DNA of 64,000 bases, taken from the NCBI GenBank assembly GCA_021790515.1, contig JAJYHV010000026.1, forward strand, positions 1-64,000, written 5' to 3'. The translations under genes were made by a program, and so were the position numbers. A model generated the notes under the pieces. The model saw nothing but the letters and a program-made list of their open reading frames with translations, had not been told where the DNA came from and ran no database searches. Of this stretch, positions 30,430-41,900 are shown piece after piece (position 1 is the stretch's first letter; each line of letters opens with the position of its first letter). The stretch comes from Pseudomonadota bacterium (lineage in GTDB: Bacteria > Pseudomonadota > Gammaproteobacteria > Burkholderiales > Sulfuriferulaceae).

Positions 30430-31785
30430 TCAGAATATGGCGTGTTCTGCGCTGACCAGAGACTGAATGGTGGCAAGATGAACCGTTTCCATATTGACCA
30501 GACATTGGGCGGCGAGTGTTTCAACTGCAGCCGGATCTGATTTTTCTGTGGCAATGGCGAGCTTTAGCAGCATCCCTGCCGCTGTGCTGTGCTGAAGCAA
30601 GGCAAGTTTGATGGTTTTATCAAGGGGTAGCAGATCAAGGCACTCTGTTAGCGGGCGCTTCAATAGCGCGTCGCAGACTGAAAGCAGGCCGACGAGCCAG
30701 GCAGTTTGTGGAGAAATGTTTTGCAGGTTGTTGTTCGCGACAATTTCCATGAAATGTGCACGTTGCAATCCACGGCGCTGAATCTGCCGGACGCTGGCAC
30801 TGGATTCGGTGGCGATTTTCAACAGCATGGTCAGCCATCGGTACAAACCGTCGCGTTGATGGAGCGAGATTGCTTGTCCAAGATTTTGAATGTTGAATGA
30901 TTTTTTGTCTGCTTCCGGCAAGCAGGCCAGCATTTGGAAACATAAACGGGGGTCTGTTTTGAGGGTGTTTTCGATGCTGCTCAATTCGTGGTTGGCCATC
31001 AGTTGGTCAATCAGGTTGAGCACGCCCAGGCGATTGATGGCGATGGGCGAGGTTTGTCCGGGTGGGGTATGTTGGCAAAATTCTCCTTGCAAGGCATCGA
31101 GTTTCAGTTTGATGCAGAATTCCTGCATTTCCTGATGGTGGACGTTGGTGGCCAGAATGGTAGCAATGCCTTGTTGCTGTAATTGACTGACACAGTTTTC
31201 CAGTTGCTGGCAGTGGACGCTGGAGACATCTATTCGTGCTTCGCGCAGGATGCCTTTGAGTGTGTGTGGGACGCGGGTATTGTCAGTGACATTGAGCAAC
31301 AGGCGAAATCCGGACGCCAGGCGACTTTTGATGAGTAGCAGGAGTTTGCTGTCTGGCACGGGAGGCACGTCAATCGCAAACAGAATGTGTCTGGCCGGCA
31401 GCCAGTTGATGTCCTTGTGTGCCAACGACGGGGCATCAATCGTTGCCAACAATGGATATTCCGGCGTTTTGTTTTGTTCGGTCAGTGTGTATAGTGCGGC
31501 AATCAATGTGGCATCGTCGCCCTCTCGCAAAGAGGCGTTGTTGGGTGCCATCTCGCCTAAATGAGCACGCAGTACGATTTCAAATCCGATGATCTGGCCG
31601 TGGCTGTCATATAAAGGATCGCGTAATAGCAACCTGTCCAGCAGCGCGGTGGAAGAAGGTTCTCCCTGCTGGCTGGTGGCATTCAGCATATGGGTAGCGA
31701 TGGTGTCTTGCTGTTGTGTCGTGTTGACGTGGTGCGCTCTGATAACAGGGCGATGCGTGGCGGAGAGGCGATCCTGTTTGGACAT
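30430..31785 (-). CDS. Degenerate EAL plus HDOD signalling protein (YuxH-like)
   Basis: LLDRLLLRDPLYDSHGQIIGFEIVLR...; C-terminal HDOD region NHELSSIENTLKTDPRLCFQMLACL. Confidence 0.8.
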   Translation of the reverse strand: MSKQDRLSATHRPVIRAHHVNTTQQQDTIATHMLNATSQQGEPSSTALLDRLLLRDPLYDSHGQIIGFEIVLRAHLGEMAPNNASLREGDDATLIAALYTLTEQNKTPEYPLLATIDAPSLAHKDINWLPARHILFAIDVPPVPDSKLLLLIKSRLASGFRLLLNVTDNTRVPHTLKGILREARIDVSSVHCQQLENCVSQLQQQGIATILATNVHHQEMQEFCIKLKLDALQGEFCQHTPPGQTSPIAINRLGVLNLIDQLMANHELSSIENTLKTDPRLCFQMLACLPEADKKSFNIQNLGQAISLHQRDGLYRWLTMLLKIATESSASVRQIQRRGLQRAHFMEIVANNNLQNISPQTAWLVGLLSVCDALLKRPLTECLDLLPLDKTIKLALLQHSTAAGMLLKLAIATEKSDPAAVETLAAQCLVNMETVHLATIQSLVSAEHAIF

Positions 31786-31848
31786 GTAGGGTCTGTTTCT
31801 GCGGGCAGATTGACTGGGTATTATACGCATGGTTTTATTGCGGACTCA

Positions 31849-33579
31849 ATGGCGTTGTATGGTTCGGTAAAAAGGGGAGCGGGCTTGGCAGAATTGGTAT
31901 GGCGACCATATGTTGTCGCAGACGCGGAAAAACTGGCGCAGGTGGGTGTGCATCCGGTATTGGCGCGGATTTTTGCGGCCAGGGGAGTGACAGATATTGC
32001 GCAGTTGCATGGCGAGGTTTCGGCGTTGTTGCATTGGCAGACGTTAAAAAACATTCATCTTGCAGCGAATTGGCTGGCTGACGCGGTGCAACAGCAAATC
32101 AGCGTGCTGGTGGTGGCGGATTACGATGCGGATGGCGCAACCGCTTGCGCATTGGCTGTGCGCGGATTCAGACTGTTTGGACTCACGGTGGATTATTGGG
32201 TACCTAACCGGTTTGTGCACGGTTACGGTCTGTCCGAAGATGTGGTGCGCGAGGTGGTGCAGCGGCAGCCACGGCCAGAGTTGATTGTTACCGTGGATAA
32301 TGGCATGTCCAGCCGGAAAGGGGTGCGTCTCGCGCAGGAGTTGGGTATCCGGGTATTGGTGACGGATCACCATTTGCCGGGTGACGACGTGCCGGATACC
32401 GTGATTGTGAATCCGAATCAGCAGGGCTGTCCGTTTGAGGATAAGTCGCTGGCCGGGGTCGGCGTGATGTTTTATGTGTTGTTGGCGACCCGTGCGGCGC
32501 TGCGTGAACGCGGATGCTTGCCAGAGCTTGTCAACCTGTCCGGTTTGCTCGATCTGGTGGCCTTAGGGACGATAGCTGACGTGGTTCGGTTGGGCCACAA
32601 TAACCGGATTCTGGTGGAGCAGGGGTTGCGCCGTATGCGTGCTGGTCGTGCCTGCGCAGGAGTGCGGGCATTGTTTGCCGTCAGTGGGCGCGATATCGCA
32701 AGAGCGACATCGGGCGATTTGGGTTTCATGATCGGCCCGCGTTTGAATGCTGCAGGCAGGCTTGAAGATATGTCTGCCGGAATTGCCTGCCTGTTGCTTG
32801 ATGATGACAAGGAAGCTGTCTTGTGCGCGGAACGGTTACATCAACTGAATGTAGACCGGCGTGAAATCGAGCAAAGCATGCAGCAGCAGGTGTGTTTGCC
32901 CGAGCCGGATAAACTGGGTCATAGCCTGGTATTGTTTGATCCGGCCTGGCATGTTGGTGTGATTGGTATTCTTGCCTCGCGGTTGAAAGAGCGCTATCAC
33001 CGACCAACCGTCTGTTTTGCCCGGGGCGACAGGGGCGAAATAAAAGGTTCCGGGCGTTCGATTGCCGGATTGCACCTGCGTGATGCGCTGGATTGGGTGT
33101 CCAAGCGTGAACCAGGTTTGATTGTCAAGTTTGGCGGACACGCCGCCGCAGCGGGATTGAGTATCGCTGAATGTGATTTTGCGGTGTTTGCAGCGGTTTT
33201 CGAACAGGCAGCGCGCAGCATGTTGTCTGCGGAAGATTTGCAGGCGCAATTGTTGGTGGATGCCCGTTTGGCTGCAGACGAGATAACGGACGAGTTGGCG
33301 CAGATCATTGCGCGGCAGGTTTGGGGGCAAGGGTTCCCGGCGCCGGTATTTCAGGGCGTGTTTCAGGTGAAAAGCCAGCAATTGCTCAAAGACAGACATC
33401 TGAAGTTATTTCTTGGTATGGCTGGACAAGGGTGGGACGCCATTTTGTTTCAGTGTACGGACAGATTGCCGGAAGAGATCTGTGCGTTGTATCAATTGGA
33501 CTGGAATGTCTTTCAGGGCAAAGGCAGGGTACAATTGCGTTTGCTCGCGTGGCGGCAGCGCGATGATTGCCGTTTTTGA
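31849..33579 (+). CDS. recJ: Single-stranded-DNA-specific exonuclease RecJ
   Basis: VLVVADYDADGATACALAVRGFRLFG; VTVDNGMSS; VTDHHLPGDDVPD; KFGGHAAAAGLSI. Confidence 0.95.
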   Translation: MALYGSVKRGAGLAELVWRPYVVADAEKLAQVGVHPVLARIFAARGVTDIAQLHGEVSALLHWQTLKNIHLAANWLADAVQQQISVLVVADYDADGATACALAVRGFRLFGLTVDYWVPNRFVHGYGLSEDVVREVVQRQPRPELIVTVDNGMSSRKGVRLAQELGIRVLVTDHHLPGDDVPDTVIVNPNQQGCPFEDKSLAGVGVMFYVLLATRAALRERGCLPELVNLSGLLDLVALGTIADVVRLGHNNRILVEQGLRRMRAGRACAGVRALFAVSGRDIARATSGDLGFMIGPRLNAAGRLEDMSAGIACLLLDDDKEAVLCAERLHQLNVDRREIEQSMQQQVCLPEPDKLGHSLVLFDPAWHVGVIGILASRLKERYHRPTVCFARGDRGEIKGSGRSIAGLHLRDALDWVSKREPGLIVKFGGHAAAAGLSIAECDFAVFAAVFEQAARSMLSAEDLQAQLLVDARLAADEITDELAQIIARQVWGQGFPAPVFQGVFQVKSQQLLKDRHLKLFLGMAGQGWDAILFQCTDRLPEEICALYQLDWNVFQGKGRVQLRLLAWRQRDDCRF

Positions 33580-33633
33580 TGTTGAGGAACAGCATGGATA
33601 TGGGCGTTTGATTGGATTTTCTGGCGGGAGTGC

Positions 33634-34773
33634 ATGATGTGGCATGCAAAAATCGGCTTGATAAGTTGGCTGATGCTGATTGGCAGTGTCATGGCGCACG
33701 CACAAGGATTTGCGCCGGTTCCGGTGGACGTGCTGCAGCTGCCACCCCGTTTGCGTGGAACGGTTGATCAGGAATTGCTGCGCGGGCAGGTCGGGCATGA
33801 AGTGTTCATCATGACCAAACCAGCCAGCAGAATCTGGCATATTGCCTATCTTTTTCCGCATTTGAATGACCCATACTGGCTGGGTTGCGCGTATGGCGTC
33901 ATCAACGAAGCGCGCCGGTTGCGGGTGGCGGTCGATATCATTCCTGCCGATGGTTATGACGATTTGATTGGTCAGTTGCACAAAATGAATGAATTGGTCG
34001 TCTCGAAAAAATACGATGCGATTGTGCTGTCACCCATTAGTCTGACGGGCGACAATCTGGCCATCAGGCAGGCTCGGAAAGCAGGTATTCCGGTTTTTGA
34101 ACTGGCCAATGACAGCACCAGCCACCTGTTAATCAGCAAAGTGACGACTTCGATGAATGGGATGGGGGTGAATGCCACCCGTTGGATGATAGCGGATGCG
34201 CAACGGCGTGGGTTGAAAGCTGTCACGGTTGCTTTGTTGCCGGGGCCAGCTGATGCAGGCTGGGTGCAGGGAGAAGTGCAGGGAACATTGCAAGCGATTC
34301 AAAATGCCCCACTACCGGTTCATGTGGTCACGATCCGGTATGGCGACAGCGAACGTATCACGCAGACGCAATTGGCGGAGCAGGTGCTGGCGCAATATGG
34401 CTCGCATCTGGACTATATTCTTGGTTGTACGGGTTGCGCTCCGGCAGCGGTGTTGCCAATTCGCAAGGCGCATCTGGAGACGCAAATCCGGGTGGTGGCT
34501 TACGATCTGACTGACGAAATCGCCACCATGCTGCGCCGGGGCGAAATCGTTGCGGCTGGCGATACCAGGGGCGTCAGTCAGGCCAGAGTGGTCACGGATT
34601 TGGTGGTGGATTATCTGGAAAAACGGCGCAGACGGATGCCGGATATTGTTTTGGTGCGACTGGGCATGGTTGACAGGCAAAATGTGGGCAGTTACCCGAT
34701 GGATGTGTCCATCGCACCACGAAATGACGTGCCGGTTCTTTCCTGGACGCCAGGTAGCGTATGGAAGCACTGA
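33634..34773 (+). CDS. torT: TorT-like periplasmic substrate-binding sensor protein
   Basis: Signal peptide; periplasmic-binding fold (IAYLFPHLNDPYWLGCAYGVINEARRLRVAVDIIPADGYDD...); stop codon lies inside MITE copy D. Confidence 0.75.
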   Translation: MMWHAKIGLISWLMLIGSVMAHAQGFAPVPVDVLQLPPRLRGTVDQELLRGQVGHEVFIMTKPASRIWHIAYLFPHLNDPYWLGCAYGVINEARRLRVAVDIIPADGYDDLIGQLHKMNELVVSKKYDAIVLSPISLTGDNLAIRQARKAGIPVFELANDSTSHLLISKVTTSMNGMGVNATRWMIADAQRRGLKAVTVALLPGPADAGWVQGEVQGTLQAIQNAPLPVHVVTIRYGDSERITQTQLAEQVLAQYGSHLDYILGCTGCAPAAVLPIRKAHLETQIRVVAYDLTDEIATMLRRGEIVAAGDTRGVSQARVVTDLVVDYLEKRRRRMPDIVLVRLGMVDRQNVGSYPMDVSIAPRNDVPVLSWTPGSVWKH

Positions 34774-34902
34774 TTAATTCCCACATGACCGCGCCGGTGG
34801 CTTGGCATCGTCCTCCTGGCTACGACCTGCGCCGTGTGCTGCGCCGCGATCTTCCCGATTTGACCCGCAACGCGGCTCGTGGAGGAATTAATCAGCGCTT
34901 CC
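34763..34902 (+). repeat. Complete 140-bp MITE-like element, copy D
   Basis: 19-bp terminal inverted repeats GGAAGCACTGATTAATTCC / GGAATTAATCAGCGCTTCC (1 mismatch). Confidence 0.85.
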
Positions 34903-34939
34903 TTACCGCTGTCCATATACCGGTGAATCGGCTGTCTCA

Positions 34940-37924
34940 ATGAAACTGTTACTCAAAAACAAGATTTTGCTGGGCGTCCTGTCGTTTGTTGTATTGATGT
35001 CGCTGGCATATATGGGTGCGATTTCCATTGTGATTCGTCAACAGTATCTGGACGAGTCGCACCGGTGGTTGAACAATGCGGCAAACGTGATGGACGTGGC
35101 GTTGAATCTTCGCCGCGATCGGGTGCAAACGGCTGCCCGCGATTTGGCGAGCCAGAAAAATCTGGGGACAGATATCTGGTATCTGACCAGCTATGGGCAG
35201 GCGAATCTGGATCGTGAAACTTTGCTGGGGACATACCAGCAGTTGGCGCAGGATGCATTCTGGGTTGCCTCGATGAAAAACATTTCCCAACTGGCTATTT
35301 ATGACATGGCCGGGCATCTGCTGGTATTTGCCCGGCACGATCATACGAATTGGCAGGCAGGATTTGTGCGAGTGTTTTCGGCGGGTAGCGTGCAAGTGGC
35401 GGATGTGGATCGGACGGGAAGGTTGCGTTGGCAGACGCAAGCGCTTGCTCGGCCAAAATTGTCATTGCGGTTCGATGAAGCGCCTCCTGCGAAGGAAAAG
35501 GTGTTTTACGCGCAAATGGATGGTCGGTTGGTGATTCGCGCTGAAGTTCCCATCATGGGAGAAGTCTTCGAAATGAACACCGGAAAGCCGGTCATGGTGC
35601 CGTTGGGTTTTGTCGATGCCGTGTTGCCATTCGATCAGGACTACATTCAACAGGTTGCGCACTTGACCGGAGCCCGTATCAATATTTTCGGCGGGGATAC
35701 GTTAGATATGGGTGGCATGCCGGCGTATCGCCGCTTGAACCGGAATATCGATCGCACGACATTGGCGCTGGGAAACCTGTTGTTTAATACCGTGACCATT
35801 CAAGGCAATGGTTATTATCAGTGTTTATTGCCTTTATCGGGGGAGCATGGCGTGATCGGCTCCATTGCTTTGTTGCAGTCGATGGAAGTAGTGAATAAAA
35901 ACACCTGGCAAATGATTGGTATCCTGTGGTGGATTGCGTTGGGTAGTGTTTTGTTGATTTTGCCCATGGCATGGTATTTTGCCTCGTCGCTGACTCGACC
36001 GATTACATTGTTGATCCGGATATTTCGTGATATGGCTAGCGGTAATCGTGGTGATGCTGTGGGGCGATTGTCCATCGATGAACGGGCGTTGGTGGACAAA
36101 GCGCAGCAGCGTCAAGATGAGCTGGGTGAATTGGCGCGGGGTTTCATGGCGATGGACAAGGCGATTTCGCAAAACATTGCCGAGATTCACGACATCAACG
36201 CGTCGTTGGAGCAAAAAATCGCGGACAGAACGGCAGCATTGGCCGCGAAAGAGGCGGAGACTCGCACGCTGATTGAGAACTCGCCGGATACCATCGTGCG
36301 CTACGATCGTGAATGTCGGCGTATTTATGTGAATCCGGCCTTGTCCGATGCCGTCGAGGGGGGCAGTGACGCGGTGTTGAACAAGACACCTGTCGAGACG
36401 TGGAATGAGGCGGGAGGGCGGATATACCAGGATAAAATTCGGCAGGTTTTTGTCACCGGTGTACCTGTGCAACATGAAATGACCTGGTTGAACAAATATG
36501 GCAAGCAGATGCATAGCCATATCCGGTTGACACCGGAATTTGACGATAACGGCCTTGTGAGTACGGTGTTGAGTGTCGGGCGGGACATGACAGAACGCAT
36601 TACCTTTGAGCAAATGATTTGGAAACAGGCCAATTACGATATGTTGACCCAGTTGCCAAACCGGCAGATGTTTCAGGACACGCTGTACAAGGAAACGCAA
36701 TCCATGTATCGGCTTGGCAAGTCGTTGGCGTTGTTGCTTATCGATCTGGATCGGTTCAAGGAAGTCAATGATGTGCTGGGGCATGACAAGGGCGATTTGT
36801 TGCTGATTGAGGCTGCGCATCGCATTCGTTCCTGCGTGCGGGAAAATGATACCGTGGCGCGGTTGGGTGGTGATGAATTTACCGTTATCATTGGCGGTTT
36901 TGATGAGTTGGCAACTGTCGAGCGTATTGCAGATGACATCATTGGTCGATTGAGCCTGCCCTTTGATCTGGCCGGCGAACAGGCCTATATTTCGGCGAGT
37001 ATCGGTATCAGTTGCTATCCACGCGATGCCACAGATCTGGATATTTTGTTCAAACATGCCGATCAGGCGATGTATGCGGCAAAAAACAGCGGGCGTAATC
37101 AGTTTTGCTATTTCACCCCCGATTTGCAGCAGATGGCTGATACGCGCTTGCGCATGGCAAATGATTTGCGCCACGCATTGGCTGATGGGCAACTGATGAT
37201 TTATTACCAACCCATCGTCAAATTGTCTGACGGACAATTGTATAAGATCGAAGCATTATTGCGTTGGCAGCATCCGGAGCGGGGCATGATCGATCCGACC
37301 AATTTTATTGCGCTGGCAGAAGAAACCGGGTTGATAGTTTCCATTGGCGACTGGGTGTTTCGCAAAGCGATTCGGCAGACAAAATCGTGGCAGGAACGGT
37401 ATGGCAAGCCTGTGCGCATCAGTATCAACAAGTCGCCGGTGCAGATTCATCAGCGAGAACAGCTTTTCTGGCCGGAGGTTGTTCATGCGACTGGTCTGGA
37501 TGCCAGGCAAGTGACGATCGAGATTACCGAGGGCGTATTGCTGCACGCCAACGATGATGTCAGAAACCGGTTGGCAGAATTACGGCAGGCGGGGATGCAA
37601 CTGGCGCTCGATGATTTTGGGACCGGATACTCTTCCCTGTCTTACCTGAAAAAATTTGACATCGATTTTCTGAAAATCGATCGTTCGTATATCCAGCATC
37701 TGGATAACGATCCGGATCAGCAATTGTTGTGTGAGGCGATAATTGTCATGGCGCATACCCTGGGATTGCAGGTGATTGCGGAGGGCGTGGAAACGCTGGC
37801 GCAACAGCAGGTGTTGCTGGCAGCCGGTTGTGATTATGCACAAGGCTTTTTATATGACCGACCGCTATCTGCTGACGTTTTTGAGCAACGGTGGCTGGTA
37901 GAAAAAAACACGCTGTTCCATTAA
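34940..37924 (+). CDS. Membrane sensor GGDEF-EAL protein with large periplasmic domain, HAMP-like and PAS domains
   Basis: Two TM regions around a periplasmic domain; ARLGGDEFTVII; KIEALLRWQHPERG; LDDFGTGYSSLSYLKKFDIDFLKIDRS. Confidence 0.94.
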   Translation: MKLLLKNKILLGVLSFVVLMSLAYMGAISIVIRQQYLDESHRWLNNAANVMDVALNLRRDRVQTAARDLASQKNLGTDIWYLTSYGQANLDRETLLGTYQQLAQDAFWVASMKNISQLAIYDMAGHLLVFARHDHTNWQAGFVRVFSAGSVQVADVDRTGRLRWQTQALARPKLSLRFDEAPPAKEKVFYAQMDGRLVIRAEVPIMGEVFEMNTGKPVMVPLGFVDAVLPFDQDYIQQVAHLTGARINIFGGDTLDMGGMPAYRRLNRNIDRTTLALGNLLFNTVTIQGNGYYQCLLPLSGEHGVIGSIALLQSMEVVNKNTWQMIGILWWIALGSVLLILPMAWYFASSLTRPITLLIRIFRDMASGNRGDAVGRLSIDERALVDKAQQRQDELGELARGFMAMDKAISQNIAEIHDINASLEQKIADRTAALAAKEAETRTLIENSPDTIVRYDRECRRIYVNPALSDAVEGGSDAVLNKTPVETWNEAGGRIYQDKIRQVFVTGVPVQHEMTWLNKYGKQMHSHIRLTPEFDDNGLVSTVLSVGRDMTERITFEQMIWKQANYDMLTQLPNRQMFQDTLYKETQSMYRLGKSLALLLIDLDRFKEVNDVLGHDKGDLLLIEAAHRIRSCVRENDTVARLGGDEFTVIIGGFDELATVERIADDIIGRLSLPFDLAGEQAYISASIGISCYPRDATDLDILFKHADQAMYAAKNSGRNQFCYFTPDLQQMADTRLRMANDLRHALADGQLMIYYQPIVKLSDGQLYKIEALLRWQHPERGMIDPTNFIALAEETGLIVSIGDWVFRKAIRQTKSWQERYGKPVRISINKSPVQIHQREQLFWPEVVHATGLDARQVTIEITEGVLLHANDDVRNRLAELRQAGMQLALDDFGTGYSSLSYLKKFDIDFLKIDRSYIQHLDNDPDQQLLCEAIIVMAHTLGLQVIAEGVETLAQQQVLLAAGCDYAQGFLYDRPLSADVFEQRWLVEKNTLFH

Positions 37925-38084
37925 GGAAGCGCTGATTCACTCCCACACGGTCGCGACGGTGGCCTGGCGGGATGAAATGCAAGGCGCGGAATGCGGCTGT
38001 GTTGCCCACAACAAGCGGTTCGCAACGATGCAAGGTGCCGCGCAGCCATCCTGCGGGTACGACGAATCAAGTCCGACAGGCTCC
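37925..38084 (+). repeat. MITE-like repeat, copy E (chimeric ends)
   Basis: Starts GGAAGCGCTGATTCACTCCCACACGG (type-1 end), ends AATCAAGTCCGACAGGCTCC (type-2 end). Confidence 0.8.
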
Positions 38085-38089
38085 CGGAA

Positions 38090-38947
38090 TCAAAGAATCT
38101 CCGGTATGTCGCCCAGGAGTGGTAGCACGGCATCAAGACCATTGTGGTTGATGGCGTAGCTGGCGCTTCGTTGCACCACAGGTTTGGCATGAAAGGCAAT
38201 TGATACACCGGCTTCTTCCATCATGCGCAGGTCGTTGGCGCCATCACCAATGGCTACTGCCTGCTGGGGAGAGAGTTGGTTTTGCTGGCAGATGTTGAGC
38301 AGCCAGTCGGCTTTCCCTTGCGCATCGAGCACTTTGCCCAGCACGCGACCGGTGAGTTTTCCGCCAATGATTTCAAGTGGGTTGGCGGCACTGTAATCCA
38401 GTGTCAGTCGCTCGTGCAGGCGGTCAGTGAAAAAGGTGAAGCCGCCGGAAACGAGCAGGGTTTTGATACCCAGTGCGCGGGCACGTTCGATAAGGGTTTC
38501 AGCACCCGGATTCAATTGCACCCGTTCCTGGTAGACCTGCTCCAGAAAATGAATGTCAAGGCCGGCGAGCAAGGCAACGCGACGGGTCAGGCTTTCGGCA
38601 AACTCCATGTCTCCTCGCATCGAAGCCTGGGTGATGGCGGCAATTTGTGGTTTGATGCCGAGCATATCGCCGACTTCGTCGATACATTCTACGGCAATCA
38701 GCGTGGAGTCCATGTCCATGGCAATCAACCCGAAATCAGAGGGTTTACGCTGACTGGGAATGAAGGCATAGTCGAGCTGATGCGCTGCACACCAACTGGC
38801 TACCTCGGGCTGACTGTCGGGGTTGGCGTGTGGCAGGCACCAGGCATTGGTTTGCAGCGGTTGTGCGGGGCGGGCATGGGACAAGGTGGCCAGTTCGGCG
38901 AGTTTGGGTGCAGGGACGCTGCCCTGGATAATCAGGTGAGAAGACAT
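38090..38947 (-). CDS. serB: Phosphoserine phosphatase
   Basis: LIAMDMDSTLIAVECIDEVGD, LLVSGGFTFFTDRL, AIGDGANDLRMMEEAG. Confidence 0.96.
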   Translation of the reverse strand: MSSHLIIQGSVPAPKLAELATLSHARPAQPLQTNAWCLPHANPDSQPEVASWCAAHQLDYAFIPSQRKPSDFGLIAMDMDSTLIAVECIDEVGDMLGIKPQIAAITQASMRGDMEFAESLTRRVALLAGLDIHFLEQVYQERVQLNPGAETLIERARALGIKTLLVSGGFTFFTDRLHERLTLDYSAANPLEIIGGKLTGRVLGKVLDAQGKADWLLNICQQNQLSPQQAVAIGDGANDLRMMEEAGVSIAFHAKPVVQRSASYAINHNGLDAVLPLLGDIPEIL

Positions 38948-38948
38948 G

Positions 38949-41900
38949 TCAGAGCAATTCCTTGAAAAAGTGACGGATTTTTTGCGCACGCTCCGCCCAT
39001 GTGGTGGTAACGGCTTGAATACGTAGTTTGTCTGACCCGGCCAGTTGATAATGTTTGTTGCGATGGATCAATTGCATGAGTCGTTGCGGGTCAACTGGCG
39101 GTTGCGGGATAAATTGCAGAGTGGTCTGTTCGCTGGTGGCGTTGATCTTGATGATGCCCAGCGGTTGAGCAAGAATGCGTAGTGTGTGCGCTTCCATGAG
39201 GGCTTGTGCGGGGTCGGGCAATTTACCGAAACGGTCAATCATTTCTTCGCGCAAGTCTTGCAGACTGTCGGTGTCCGTGCAGGTGGACAGGCGTTTGTAG
39301 AGTACCAGTCGTTCGTGAATGTCACCACAATAATTGGCGGGCAGCAGCGTAGGGACATGCAGGTTGATATCGGTAATGATGTCCAGCGGTTCGTTGAGAT
39401 TCAGGGTTTCTCCACGTTTGAGCGCCTTGACTGCGTGGTTGAGCATGTCGTTGTACAGACTGAAACCGATTTCCTGCAGACTGCCGCTTTGTGCATCACC
39501 CAAAATTTCACCTGCGCCACGGATTTCCAGGTCATGCATTGCCAACTGGAATCCGGCGCCCAGATCTTCCATCATTTGCAGCGCCTCCAGCCGTTTTTTT
39601 GCGGTGGCCGACAGGGCGGCTTCTTCCGGGGTCAACAGGTAGGCGTAGGCTTGGTGATGGGAGCGTCCGACGCGCCCGCGCAACTGGTGCAATTGTGCCA
39701 GCCCGAAACGGTCGGCACGGTTGATGATGATGGTGTTGGCGTTTGGGATGTCGATGCCGGTTTCAATAATGGTGGTGCATAGCAGCAGGTTGACCCGCTG
39801 CTGGTAAAACTGGCGCATGGCCTGTTCGAGTTCGCGTTCGTGCATCTGTCCGTGGGCGACGCGAATGCTGGCTTCTGGCAACAGATCGATCAGCGTGCTT
39901 TCCATGTGGTAAATGCTGTCGACGTCGTTGTGCAGAAAGTAGATTTGTCCGCCGCGTTTCAGTTCGCGCAGCACGGCTTCACGAATCGTGCCGACAGCAT
40001 AACGTGAAACGAAGGTTTTGATGGATAATCGTTTTTGTGGCGGGGTGCTGATGGTGGAAAAGTCGCGGATGCCTTCGAGTGCCATGCCCAGGGTACGCGG
40101 AATTGGCGTGGCGGTCAGCGTGAGCACATCGACTTCTGCGCGCAGGCGTTTCATTTGTTCTTTTTGGCGTACGCCAAAACGGTGTTCTTCATCGATGATG
40201 ACCAATCCCAATCGTTTGAAACAGACATCTTTTTGCAGCAAACGATGGGTGCCGATGACGATGTCGATTTTTCCATCAGCCAGTTCGGTGAGGCTCTGTG
40301 CTTGTTCACGCGCGGTACGAAAGCGCGACAGTTCAGCAATGCGTACTGGCCAGTTGGCAAATCTGTCCATAAAGGTTTGTGTGTGTTGTTCGGCCAGCAG
40401 GGTTGTAGGAACCAGTACCGCGACTTGCATATTGTTCATCAGCGCGACGAAAGCGGCGCGCAGGGCGACTTCGGTCTTGCCGAAACCGACATCCCCGCAG
40501 ACCAGTCTGTCCATCGGTTTGCCGCTTTGCAGATCCTGGATGACCGCTTCGATGGCAGCGGCTTGGTCGGGTGTTTCCTCGAAACCAAATCCTTCCACGA
40601 AAGCGTCATAATCCTGCTGGCGAAACTGGAATGCATGTCCCTGTCGGGCAGCGCGGCGTGCATATAAATCGAGCAGTTCGGCGGCAGTGTCACGCGCCTG
40701 TTCCATGGCGCGGCGTTTGGCTTTTTCCCATTGACCGCTGCCAAGGCGTGACAGCGTCACCGATTCGCTGGCCATGCCGCTATAACGGCCGATTAAATGC
40801 AATTGGGCAACGGGCACATAGAGCTTGTCGCCACCGGCATATTCCAGCAGCAAGAATTCCATCTCGCCTTCACCGAGATCCATGTTGATGAGTCCCTGGT
40901 AGCGGCCGATGCCATGCTCACTGTGGACGACCGGGTCGCCGGGCTTGATTTCGGACAGATCACGCAGGACATGGTCAATTTGTGTTGGGCGAGTACGGTT
41001 GCGGCCATGAATGCGGGGCGCGCCGGCATAGAGTTCGGCTTCGGTGACGAGTGCCCATGGCGGAGTGTCTTGCAGGATGAATCCGCGTGCCAACGGTGAA
41101 GTGGTAATGGTAATGGGATGTTCTGACTGGCAGGCAGAAAAGTTTTCGCAGGGGATGGCATGCAGTTCGTGTTCGCGCAGATATTGCAGGATGGTTTCGG
41201 CACGGCCGGCGCTTTCCGCCAGTAGTGTGATGGGTCCGGGAAATTCGTGACAGAAGCGGCGAAATTTACTTAACGGGTCTTCTGCGCGACGCTCGATAGC
41301 GATATCAGGCAGAGGGGCGCTTTGTTCGCCCGGTTCACTCTGGATGACAATACGGGCGTGGGGTTGCAGACGAATAAAAAACTGTTCGGCAGACAGAAAC
41401 AGGGTTTCTGGAGGCAGAATGGGGCGGTCCTTGTCGTATTGCAGCAAGCGGTAACGGTTGAGAGTGTCGCGCCAAAAATGTTGTGCGGCGTCATCCATCT
41501 CCCCCTGCAGACAAACGAGTGCATGTTGGGGCAAATAGTCGAAAATATCGGCGGTATGTTCAAAAAACAGCGGCAGATAATATTCGATGCCCGCTGGTGC
41601 CAACCCATTGCTGATGTCGCGATAGGGTTGTTTGCGTGAAGGGTCGCCGTCAAAGTGATCGCGAAAGTGTTGCCGGAAACGGGCGATACCGTTTTCATCA
41701 AGTGGAAATTCGTGTGCGGGCAGGAGACGGATTTCATCGACCGGATAAATGCTGCGCTGGTTATCGACATCAAACGTACGCAGGGTGTCAATGGTGTCGT
41801 CGAACAGGTCGATGCGGTAGGGCAGCGGGCTACCCATCGGGTAGAGATCGATGATGCCTCCGCGAACACAGTATTCGCCCGGCAGGGCAACCTGGCTCGT

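Noticed and set aside
35834-37237. 467-aa minus-strand ORF
   Set aside because: Antisense to the GGDEF-EAL gene; typical shadow ORF with no domain signature.
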